Shown piece after piece: positions 1-4,613 of a DNA stretch of 6,165 bases. The DNA comes from Lachnospiraceae bacterium (GTDB taxonomy: Bacteria > Bacillota > Clostridia > Lachnospirales > Lachnospiraceae), in assembly GCA_021199395.1 (NCBI GenBank), contig JAJQIE010000077.1, positions 1 through 6,165 of the forward strand, in the 5' to 3' direction. The notes below the pieces were generated by a model that did not search any database, was not told the DNA's origin, and saw only the letters and a list, made by a program, of their open reading frames with translations. Position numbers and translations under genes: made by a program. The stretch's first letter is position 1. The number at the start of each line of letters is the position of its first letter.

Positions 1-152
1 ATATTTTTAGTCTAATCCGGATGATGCTAAGCTGTCATGAATAATTCAGGTTTATGATTTCTTTCTTATTTTTTTTCATTTTTCTTTTCATATCGTCATC
101 TCACGGGAGACAGTTCCCGCAGGGAGAATCGTCTTCTTCTATCAGGCTTTCG

Positions 153-168
153 CGGTTGATTACAACCG
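153..168 (-). other. Small hairpin in the rubrerythrin 3' region
   Basis: CGGTTG and CAACCG form a perfect 6-bp stem with a 4-base loop, 32 bases beyond the larger hairpin at 200-229 in the direction of rubrerythrin transcription. No U-tract follows it. Role unknown; it may be chance. Confidence 0.25.
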
Positions 169-199
169 GAGGAACCGGGTCGCTCCCTGACTTACAGAA

Positions 200-229
200 T
201 TCCCCCGCTGCCATCTGGCAGCAGGGGAA
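200..229 (-). terminator. Hairpin after rubrerythrin, possible terminator without a U-tract
   Basis: Arms 200-212 and 217-229 pair over 13 positions around the 4-base loop 213-216. Twelve pairs are Watson-Crick. The thirteenth (206 with 223) is C-A if read from the + strand but a G-U wobble if read from the minus strand, so the helix is intact only in minus-strand RNA. That is the strand of rubrerythrin, whose stop codon lies 40 bases upstream. The following minus-strand bases (TTCTGTAAG) are not a proper U-run. It may therefore be a weak terminator or a 3'-end stabiliser rather than a classical intrinsic terminator. Confidence 0.5.
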
Positions 230-269
230 ATACAGTGTAAAAATCAGCCCTCTTACACACCGCTTTGCT

Positions 270-806
270 TTAGTAATTCTCCGCACGAAGCTCAAAATAG
301 CTCTGCGGATGATTACAGGTCGGACATACCGCCGGAGCCTCTGTACCTACTACAATGTGTCCGCAATTGCGGCATTCCCATACCTTCACCTCGCTCTTAG
401 CGAAAACCTCTGCCATTTCGACATTTTTCAGCAGCGCGCGATAGCGCTCCTCATGGTGCTTCTCAATCGCAGCTACCAGGCGAAACTTCCGGGCAAGCTC
501 CGGGAAACCTTCTTCGTCCGCGGTCTTCGCGAAGCCGTCATACATGTCAGTCCACTCATAATTCTCACCCTCAGCTGCGGCAAGCAGATTTGCGGCAGTA
601 TCGCCGATCCCCTCCATCTCCTTGAACCACATCTTCGCGTGCTCTTTCTCATTATCCGCCGTCTTCTGGAAAAGAGCGGCAATCTGCTCATATCCTTCTT
701 TCTTCGCAACAGAAGCAAAAAAGGTGTACTTATTTCTGGCACCGGATTCCCCGGCAAACGCGGTCTCCAGATTCTTCTCTGTCTGTGTCCCTGCATACTT
801 GCTCAT
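270..806 (-). CDS. rbr: Rubrerythrin (non-heme diiron peroxidase)
   Basis: A cytoplasmic protein of 178 residues that reduces hydrogen peroxide to water in anaerobes, taking electrons through its rubredoxin domain from NAD(P)H-linked partners. Residues 1-135 are the ferritin-like four-helix domain. By comparison with Desulfovibrio rubrerythrin the diiron ligands are E20, E53 with H56 (ExxH), E81, E84 and E115 with H118 (ExxH), and all are present. Residues 140-178 are the rubredoxin domain, with CxxC pairs C145/C148 and C161/C164 binding one iron. The length is normal for the family and there is no signal peptide. The start is fixed by AAGGAGGAG at 813-821, six bases before the ATG. It has its own likely promoter at 877-905 and appears monocistronic, with a hairpin after the stop. 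I saw no clear PerR or Fur palindrome upstream. The assignment is very secure; the physiological partner is not visible here. Confidence 0.97.
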   Translation of the reverse strand: MSKYAGTQTEKNLETAFAGESGARNKYTFFASVAKKEGYEQIAALFQKTADNEKEHAKMWFKEMEGIGDTAANLLAAAEGENYEWTDMYDGFAKTADEEGFPELARKFRLVAAIEKHHEERYRALLKNVEMAEVFAKSEVKVWECRNCGHIVVGTEAPAVCPTCNHPQSYFELRAENY

Positions 807-832
807 GTCTTTCTCCTCCTTATATTTATTCC

Positions 833-863
833 GGCATCAGCCCCTTGTCAGAATTCAGATGCC
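833..863 (-). other. Inverted repeat in the rubrerythrin 5' leader
   Basis: On the minus strand GGCATC (858-863) pairs with GATGCC (833-838) around a 19-base loop. It ends 11 bases upstream of the Shine-Dalgarno sequence. A 6-bp stem with a long loop is only marginally stable, so a regulatory role is speculative. Confidence 0.25.
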
Positions 864-869
864 CCTTGT
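840..869. repeat. 9-bp direct repeat, period 21, in the rubrerythrin leader
   Basis: GCCCCTTGT (+ strand) occurs at 840-848 and again at 861-869, exactly 21 bases apart, that is two turns of B-DNA on one face. The second copy abuts the predicted transcription start near 870. The spacing suits binding of a dimeric protein to DNA, but the copies would also lie in the 5' leader RNA. An overlapping inverted repeat (858-863 with 833-838, arms of 6 bp) could fold the same RNA. What binds here is unknown. Confidence 0.4.
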
Positions 870-876
870 ACTTTTC

Positions 877-905
877 AGGTTAATTCAAATCCCGGTTCCT
901 GTCAA
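877..905 (-). promoter_or_regulatory. Likely promoter of rubrerythrin
   Basis: On the minus strand a perfect -35 TTGACA (900-905) is followed, after 17 bases, by TAACCT (877-882), a 3 of 6 match to the -10 consensus. Transcription would start near 870 and give a leader of about 64 bases. The perfect -35 and ideal spacing support it; the poor -10 suggests either modest strength or help from an activator. Confidence 0.5.
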
Positions 906-941
906 GCAAAAAAGAAAATGCCTTATAAAACCCTTTCCAAA

Positions 942-1784
942 CTAATCTGCGGTTCCTTCCAGCCCGCCCATCTGCTGAAGGATCCCTTCGATCGCCTCTG
1001 CGGAGTATTCCTCCGGCTCACTCATACCGGTATCCAGCGCACTGGATGTAAAGCTGTAGACAAATCCGTAATCTCTGTAGCCCTGTGCCAGATTTGAAAA
1101 ATACTCCGTCAGGACATTACTGCTCTTTGCCGCATCTGTCACACTCGGAACTACCAGAACCACCGCTGCCACTACCATAAAAGCACCGGCAACGCGATGT
1201 GTCCTGCCCTGATATTTCGGACCCTTTATCCACAGGCTTACAAGAAAAATACACAGAGCCGCGACTACGACTATCGCGATTACCGCCTGCCAGTCCGTAA
1301 AATAATTGCTCTTCATGGTCAGCAGATCACCGACCATCGTCAGATCCGTCCATCCAAACGGCGACACCCGGTTCGCAAGCACAATGCCATTGACCACGCC
1401 CAGAAACAGCCAGAAAGCGCTGATAAATACGCGCGCGGCCATCCGGCGTTTAACTATGTACACAAGCAGCAGAGTCGCCCATACCAGAAACGCATTGTAC
1501 AAAAAGACCAGATTGCGATCCACTACAAATTCACACGCTTCAATAAAAGAATGTCTGGAAAACCACTCAATGAAAAAGCAGATCACACAGGCCAGAAGCG
1601 TGTGAAATAAAATCGAATAGCGATTCAGAATCGTGATTGTCCGATCGTATTTCGGATTCGACTTTATGGCAGTCAGCCTCTCCGCAAATGGGTCTTTTAT
1701 TCTTTTCTTTATCATCTTCCGTACTCTTTGTTTTTTTATCCTGTGTCGGTGTGCTATTTGATATCCATGCCCTTTCTTACGCAT
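942..1784 (-). CDS. LTA-synthase-like membrane protein lacking the sulfatase domain (probably truncated)
   Basis: A protein of 280 residues. A basic cytoplasmic N-terminus (residues 1-55, many K and R) leads to five predicted membrane helices at about 56-75, 92-111, 119-138, 166-186 and 198-213. Then comes an outer segment of about 65 residues containing YGFVYSF, LDTG and EPEEYSAEAI. From memory this helix count and the linker with its Y-G-F-x-Y and N/D-T-G-x-x-x-P-x-x-Y-S pattern match the N-terminal half of LtaS-type polyglycerolphosphate synthases and related sulfatases. Those are about 600 residues or more and continue into a catalytic sulfatase domain with a Thr nucleophile and metal ligands. 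Here the frame ends in TAG right where that domain should begin, and the next 135 bases on this strand are the rubrerythrin control region, so no displaced catalytic half follows. The start is supported by AGGAGGG at 1790-1796, five bases before the ATG. Without the catalytic half it cannot make LTA. It may be a decaying remnant or a stand-alone membrane partner. Confidence 0.75.
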   Translation of the reverse strand: MRKKGHGYQIAHRHRIKKQRVRKMIKKRIKDPFAERLTAIKSNPKYDRTITILNRYSILFHTLLACVICFFIEWFSRHSFIEACEFVVDRNLVFLYNAFLVWATLLLVYIVKRRMAARVFISAFWLFLGVVNGIVLANRVSPFGWTDLTMVGDLLTMKSNYFTDWQAVIAIVVVAALCIFLVSLWIKGPKYQGRTHRVAGAFMVVAAVVLVVPSVTDAAKSSNVLTEYFSNLAQGYRDYGFVYSFTSSALDTGMSEPEEYSAEAIEGILQQMGGLEGTAD

Positions 1785-1806
1785 ATCATCCCTCCTGTCC
1801 AGTCAA

Positions 1807-1844
1807 ACCGGAATGCTCCGCGCGTCACCCGCAGATATTCCGGT
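1807..1844. repeat. 8-bp perfect inverted repeat upstream of the LTA-synthase-like gene
   Basis: ACCGGAAT (1807-1814) and ATTCCGGT (1837-1844) are perfect complements around 22 bases. The near edge lies 10 bases from the ribosome site at 1790-1796. It could be an operator or the base of a leader hairpin. No U-tract follows, so it is not a terminator. Confidence 0.4.
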
Positions 1845-1872
1845 CGCGAACGTTCTCTGAGACCCCCACACA

Positions 1873-1902
1873 TTTATGAAGATACTACAGAGGTTTTGTT
1901 AA
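1873..1902 (-). promoter_or_regulatory. Alternative proximal promoter of the LTA-synthase-like gene
   Basis: On the minus strand TTAACA (1897-1902, 5 of 6 to the -35 consensus) is followed after 18 bases by CATAAA (1873-1878, 4 of 6 to the -10). Transcription would start near 1866 and leave a leader of about 80 bases that still contains the 1807-1844 inverted repeat but not the long hairpin. Confidence 0.3.
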
Positions 1903-1955
1903 GCGAAAAAGAACTTACTGTGAAAAAAAGATGAATTCACTGTTCCTTTTTTCGC
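1903..1955 (-). other. Long imperfect inverted repeat at the 5' end of the predicted leader
   Basis: On the + strand 1903-1914 (GCGAAAAAGAAC) is complementary to 1942-1955 (GTTCCTTTTTTCGC) with two extra bases bulged in the second arm: a 12-bp stem. Inside it GTGAA (1920-1924) and TTCAC (1936-1940) can form a further 5-bp helix. The outer arm begins within a base or so of the transcription start predicted from the -10 at 1963-1968. On the minus strand the inner part also reads as an A-run, spacer and T-run (GAAAAAAG then CTTTTTTTC), so it could act as a weak terminator for the GH27 transcript instead. Confidence 0.45.
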
Positions 1956-1962
1956 AGAGGAC

Positions 1963-1991
1963 ATAATAGCACATCGCTTTTTATAAATCCA
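1963..1991 (-). promoter_or_regulatory. Candidate distal promoter of the LTA-synthase-like gene
   Basis: On the minus strand TATTAT (1963-1968, 5 of 6 to the -10 consensus) is preceded by TGTGC, which gives the TRTGN extension typical of Gram-positive promoters. TGGATT (1986-1991) lies 17 bases upstream as a weak -35. Transcription would start near 1956 and give a leader of about 172 bases that opens with the long hairpin at 1903-1955. The 12-base core is identical in 11 positions to the one before the GH27 gene (3451-3462). Confidence 0.5.
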
Positions 1992-2033
1992 TAGTCTTAA
2001 TTAAAAAATAAGAATTAAAACAAATGTATGATT

Positions 2034-3338
2034 TCACAGCTTTTTCAGACAGTACAGCTTTGCGTCATGCGCGTCTATCCTGACTGTCAGCTTTTCACTT
2101 ACAGCGCCCAGATCCTCTCCTGTCCACAGCTCGTGTACCTGAAAGCTGCCAGAGAGTCCAAGCCGGTAAAAGCTGACCGCAAACAAATCCGACCAGTTGA
2201 CGGTATTGAATAATGCCACATAATGGCAATCCTCGTCCTCCGCCTGCCATACAATCAGATCCCAGGAGCGCAGTACCTGATGCGCGTTTTTCCCGTTTTG
2301 GAGGAGGCGGATCACCTCTGTATTCGTGAGCAGGTCTTTCGTCCAGTCGTCCATGTCTGTCAGTTCGCAGCCAATCATCAGCGGAGAGCCGAAAATGCAC
2401 CACAGGGTCAGCATGGTGCGCTGCTCCTCCCTCGAAAGTCTGGTCTGACGTTCACAGACGCCGTGCTCACAGCCGCGGATGGACAGATGCCCGATCGGAA
2501 GCATATCGCAGTCCGGATAACAGCCCGGAGAGACACAGGAGCTCCAGTCATTGCAGCGTCCGAACATTTCCATAATGCTGCCCCACTCATCCCAGAGGTC
2601 ATTCGTGATTCTCCACATATTTGCATGCTCACGCAGATGCGCCGCCTGCTCCACCATAGCCGGACCCGGCGAAAGGCTGAGCACGATTGGACGTCCACAT
2701 TTTGCGATCGCCCGGTGGAGAAGCTCAATCTCATCGCCGCCGTAGGAAAGCGTGCTCTCATCATTTGCTCTCGCGTATTTCACGCAGATATCATCCGCTT
2801 TGATATAATCAACCCCCCAGGAAGCATATAGCTCCAGAATAGAATCGTAGTATTCCTGTGCACCCGGCTTTGCGGCATCCACACCATACATATCCGTGTT
2901 CCAGCAACAAATTGAATTCGGGTGCGCTACATCCCGCGCCGTATAATCAGTCCCCTTCACCGGGGTATTAGCCGCCACGGCCTGCCGCGGGATGCCACGC
3001 ATGATGTGAATACCAAATTTCAGGCCTTTTCCATGTATGTAATCGGCAATCGACCCGAAGCCTTTTCCATCCGCCGCCGACGGAAACCGGTTTGGCGCCG
3101 GTATCACACGACCGTATTCATCCATGCACAGATCCGCAAATTTGTGGTAGTGGCTCGAATCCGCCGTCGGCTCATACCACTGAATATCACATATGATATA
3201 TTCCCATCCGTATTTTTTCAAATGCTCAGCCATATAATCCGCATTCCGCAGCAAATCCTCCTCCGTAACGGAAGCGCCGTAGCAGTCCCAACTGTTCCAC
3301 CCCATCGGCGGTGTTGGAGCAAAGCTGTTCTTATCCAT
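2034..3338 (-). CDS. Glycoside hydrolase family 27, alpha-galactosidase-like
   Basis: A soluble enzyme of 434 residues with no signal peptide, so it likely acts in the cytoplasm on imported oligosaccharides with a terminal alpha-galactose or similar sugar. Residues 8-330 form the (beta/alpha)8 barrel. It opens with the hallmark PTPPMGWNSW (8-17). D182 in YIKADD aligns with the GH27 nucleophile (human D170). D247 in WRITND, four residues after R243, aligns with the acid/base (human R227 and D231). DMLPIGH (278-284) matches the human DMLVIGN segment. Residues from about 345 form the usual C-terminal beta-sandwich. The Asp pair that holds the galactose O4/O6 in human enzyme is here CDIQWYEP (50-57), so substrate preference may differ, for example toward beta-L-arabinopyranose. 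It is rich in cysteine (17, six of them between 262 and 295). AGGAGGA at 3345-3351, six bases before the ATG, fixes the start. It is divergent from an AraC regulator that probably controls it. Confidence 0.9.
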   Translation of the reverse strand: MDKNSFAPTPPMGWNSWDCYGASVTEEDLLRNADYMAEHLKKYGWEYIICDIQWYEPTADSSHYHKFADLCMDEYGRVIPAPNRFPSAADGKGFGSIADYIHGKGLKFGIHIMRGIPRQAVAANTPVKGTDYTARDVAHPNSICCWNTDMYGVDAAKPGAQEYYDSILELYASWGVDYIKADDICVKYARANDESTLSYGGDEIELLHRAIAKCGRPIVLSLSPGPAMVEQAAHLREHANMWRITNDLWDEWGSIMEMFGRCNDWSSCVSPGCYPDCDMLPIGHLSIRGCEHGVCERQTRLSREEQRTMLTLWCIFGSPLMIGCELTDMDDWTKDLLTNTEVIRLLQNGKNAHQVLRSWDLIVWQAEDEDCHYVALFNTVNWSDLFAVSFYRLGLSGSFQVHELWTGEDLGAVSEKLTVRIDAHDAKLYCLKKL

Positions 3339-3451
3339 CTTTTTTCCTCCTGAATTTTAGCAAAAATCGAAAGCCCTGTTCAAATTTTCCCTTACGTGTG
3401 CAAGAATTTTACGGACAGGAATCGCTTTTGCCGCTTTCTTTGTTTTTTCAC

Positions 3452-3457
3452 ATATTA
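3452..3457 (-). promoter_or_regulatory. Extended -10 of the GH27 gene promoter
   Basis: On the minus strand TAATAT is preceded by TGTGC (TRTGN extension). At the correct distance upstream the bases are AATTTT or ATTTTT, a very poor -35. Transcription would begin near 3445 and give a leader of about 107 bases. A good -10 with no -35 is typical of activator-dependent promoters. Confidence 0.5.
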
Positions 3458-3470
3458 GCACATTCTGTAT

Positions 3471-3498
3471 CACAAAAATTTATATTTTTGCACAAAAA
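3471..3498. promoter_or_regulatory. Candidate AraC-type operator: CACAAAAA direct repeat, period 20
   Basis: CACAAAAA (TTTTTGTG on the minus strand) occurs at 3471-3478 and 3491-3498. The copy nearer the gene overlaps the -35 position of the glycosidase promoter and the second lies two helical turns upstream, as in class II AraC-family activation. The distal copy is also half of a 14-bp inverted repeat, TTTTTG-CA-CAAAAA (3485-3498). The region is A/T-rich, so chance repetition is a real alternative. Confidence 0.4.
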
Positions 3499-3582
3499 CC
3501 ACACAATCATTGCAGAAAGCCATACTTTTTTACTTTTTCTTTTACCGCTGCGCGAAGCTGTATTTTTCGGTTCCTCTTTTGT

Positions 3583-3611
3583 TTGACATTTTATAATACG
3601 TATGTAATAAT
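3583..3611 (+). promoter_or_regulatory. Promoter of the AraC-family regulator
   Basis: Perfect -35 TTGACA (3583-3588), 17-base spacer, and -10 AATAAT (3606-3611, 5 of 6) preceded by TATGT, a TRTGN extension. Start is expected near 3618, leaving a leader of about 47 bases. The spacer contains the 8-bp palindrome ATACGTAT (3596-3603), a plausible but unproven autoregulatory site. It is the best promoter in the window. Confidence 0.75.
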
Positions 3612-3664
3612 GTTTTATATTTATCCGGAAATCTGTACGCTGCCGTTGCGAAGGATGTGAGATT

Positions 3665-4483
3665 ATGTTCTACGAAAACAAGCAGGACTATTTCCTGTCC
3701 TATGAGGAGACCGTATCTCTGCAATATCCGCTTCATCTGCATCAGTATATTGAACTGGTACATGTAGTAGGAGGGCTGCTGGAAATGCAGATCGGAAATG
3801 AAAAATATCTGCTTCACCCCGGAGAAATCGCGCTGATTTTTCCCAATGTCCCTCATTCCTATCATACGCTTTCCAAAAGCGGCGAGACACAGCTCAATAT
3901 TATGAACAGCTATGTGGATCTTCTTCCGCTTTTCAAGAATCAGCTTCTGACAAAGCATCCCTCTACGCCCATACTGACAGCCGACCAGATCCACGAGGAT
4001 GTCCTCTATGCGGAGAGGCGATTGTATGAGCTGAACCCGGCAGAATCCAGCAAAGCACTGACAGGCTCACTGCTCTCACTGATTCTGTGCCGGCTGTTTT
4101 CCGAACTCTCACTGGAGGATTACCGGGAACAGCCTCCCCAGGACATTCCCGGCGGTGTGATTGCCTATATTGCCAACCATTATCTGGAAGAGATCACGCT
4201 TACTTCCGTCGCGAATCATTTCGGGATTGGGAAATACTCGCTTTCCAGAATCTTTTCCAATGTACTTGGCTGCAGCTTTACTTCCTATGTTAATACGCTG
4301 CGTATGGACTACGCGGTCATGCTGATGATGAATACAGACATGAATATTTTTCGCATCGCCATGGAAGCAGGCTACAACAATCAGCAGACCTTCAACCGGA
4401 TATTCAAAAAAACGTATGGCTGTACCCCAAAACAATACCGCATGGTACGTATGGGAAGCCACGTAAAAAACACATCTGCTTAA
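3665..4483 (+). CDS. AraC-family transcription regulator with N-terminal cupin sensor
   Basis: A protein of 272 residues. Residues 1-90 are a cupin-like ligand-binding domain: PLHLHQYIE (22-30) gives the HxH and Glu of cupin motif 1, and PGEIALIFP with NVPH (52-64) is the PxG and His of motif 2. Residues 100-155 are a helical linker. Residues 165-262 hold the two AraC helix-turn-helix units: the first at about 179-201 (TLTSVANHFGIGKYSLSRIF), the second at about 228-250, ending in the family signature GCTPKQYR (252-259). The ATG follows AAGGA (3651-3655) by nine bases. It has its own strong promoter and stands divergent from the GH27 gene, so the simplest reading is a local activator that responds to an alpha-galactoside or its breakdown product. 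The ligand cannot be read from sequence. Length is normal and key parts are intact. Confidence 0.93.
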   Translation: MFYENKQDYFLSYEETVSLQYPLHLHQYIELVHVVGGLLEMQIGNEKYLLHPGEIALIFPNVPHSYHTLSKSGETQLNIMNSYVDLLPLFKNQLLTKHPSTPILTADQIHEDVLYAERRLYELNPAESSKALTGSLLSLILCRLFSELSLEDYREQPPQDIPGGVIAYIANHYLEEITLTSVANHFGIGKYSLSRIFSNVLGCSFTSYVNTLRMDYAVMLMMNTDMNIFRIAMEAGYNNQQTFNRIFKKTYGCTPKQYRMVRMGSHVKNTSA

Positions 4484-4496
4484 CCCGCGGGCAGAT
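4474..4496 (+). terminator. Hairpin spanning the stop codon of the AraC gene, weak terminator candidate
   Basis: ATCTGC (4474-4479) pairs with GCAGAT (4491-4496) around an 11-base loop that contains the TAA stop and the palindrome CCCGCGGG. The bases that follow (TCCTTCAG) are not a U-tract. Termination here would be inefficient, so readthrough into the iron-transport gene is possible. Confidence 0.3.
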
Positions 4497-4532
4497 TCCT
4501 TCAGAACCCGGACGCACGGTATCTGCGGTCGG

Positions 4533-4551
4533 CGGATGCCTTGCGGCTCCG
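4533..4551 (+). other. Bulged hairpin in the GC-rich leader of feoAB
   Basis: CGGA (4533-4536) with TCCG (4548-4551) and GCC (4538-4540) with GGC (4545-4547) form a stem with one bulged T and loop TTGC. A G-U pair (4532 with 4552) and a G-C pair (4531 with 4553) can extend it. No U-run follows. The 130-base gap 4484-4613 is otherwise GC-rich. I found no good sigma-A promoter and no Fur or DtxR palindrome in it. Confidence 0.3.
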
Positions 4552-4596
4552 TCCAACTGGCCCGTTGCTTCGCGAGAATAAACACAGCGATTATAC

Positions 4597-4602
4597 AGGA
4601 GG
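4597..4602 (+). promoter_or_regulatory. Ribosome binding site of feoAB
   Basis: AGGAGG lies 11 bases before the ATG at 4614, slightly longer than the 5-9 bases at the other genes here. No better start codon lies nearer in frame, and the protein start MTLKELEIGK is typical of FeoA, so the start is kept. Confidence 0.8.
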
Positions 4603-4613
4603 CAAAAGAGAAA

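Larger units (their letters stand above)
1..269. other. Intergenic region downstream of rubrerythrin, no convincing gene
   Basis: No reading frame here has both a ribosome site and a recognisable protein. Bases 59-91 are a T-rich tract on the + strand. Three short inverted repeats follow one another: 104-119 (arms of 5 bp), 153-168 (arms CGGTTG and CAACCG, loop of 4) and 200-229 (13-pair stem, listed separately). The small minus-strand frame at 101-295 overlaps the end of rubrerythrin and resembles nothing I know. A gene beyond the left edge cannot be excluded, but no part of one is visible. Confidence 0.6.
1785..2033. other. Intergenic region between the GH27 gene and the LTA-synthase-like gene
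   Basis: These 249 bases hold two candidate minus-strand promoters, a long inverted repeat (1903-1955) and an 8-bp inverted repeat (1807-1844), each listed separately. I found no strong GC-rich terminator for the GH27 gene. The best candidates are A/T-rich: TCTTA and TAAGA around a T-rich loop near 1994-2012, or the long repeat itself. Readthrough from the glycosidase gene is therefore possible. Confidence 0.5.
3339..3664. promoter_or_regulatory. Divergent control region shared by the GH27 gene and the AraC regulator
   Basis: These 326 bases contain no gene. They hold the glycosidase promoter (-10 at 3452-3457), an 8-bp direct repeat with period 20 (3471-3498), the regulator promoter (3583-3611) and an A/T-rich central part. 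I found no terminator and no recognisable riboswitch. The arrangement of structural gene and AraC gene back to back is the usual one for a sugar-induced activator. Confidence 0.65.

Noticed and set aside
101..295. A 64-codon minus-strand frame after rubrerythrin
   Set aside because: It overlaps the 3' end of rubrerythrin by 26 bases, its translation includes the terminator-like hairpin and no convincing ribosome site or domain is present.
170..900. 10-bp inverted repeat AGGAACCGGG (170-179) and CCCGGTTCCT (891-900) flanking rubrerythrin
   Set aside because: It looked like mobile-element ends, but in a 6-kb window several 10-bp matches at such distances are expected by chance, and there is no transposase or target duplication.
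54..1097. A 347-codon open frame on the + strand
   Set aside because: It runs antisense to rubrerythrin and to the end of the LTA-synthase-like gene, begins in a low-complexity T-rich tract, has no ribosome site and its translation resembles no protein family I know.
1994..2012. A/T-rich inverted repeat after the GH27 stop codon as its terminator
   Set aside because: The stem is only about five A/T pairs with no GC core, too weak to call a terminator.
2223..2831. A 202-codon + strand frame inside the GH27 gene
   Set aside because: It is antisense to the intact GH27 catalytic domain and has no ribosome site or family resemblance.
3485..3498. TTTTTG-CA-CAAAAA as a catabolite-control (cre) or LacI-type operator
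   Set aside because: It lacks the central CG and conserved positions of cre sites and is built of homopolymer runs; it is kept only as part of the AraC-operator candidate.
3542..3994. A 150-codon minus-strand frame
   Set aside because: It is antisense to the promoter and first third of the AraC gene and lacks recognisable protein features.
4571..4600. Possible Fur-like site: ATAA and TTAT nine bases apart before feoAB
   Set aside because: Only short A/T arms match; it falls far short of the 19-bp Fur or DtxR consensus and overlaps the ribosome site region.
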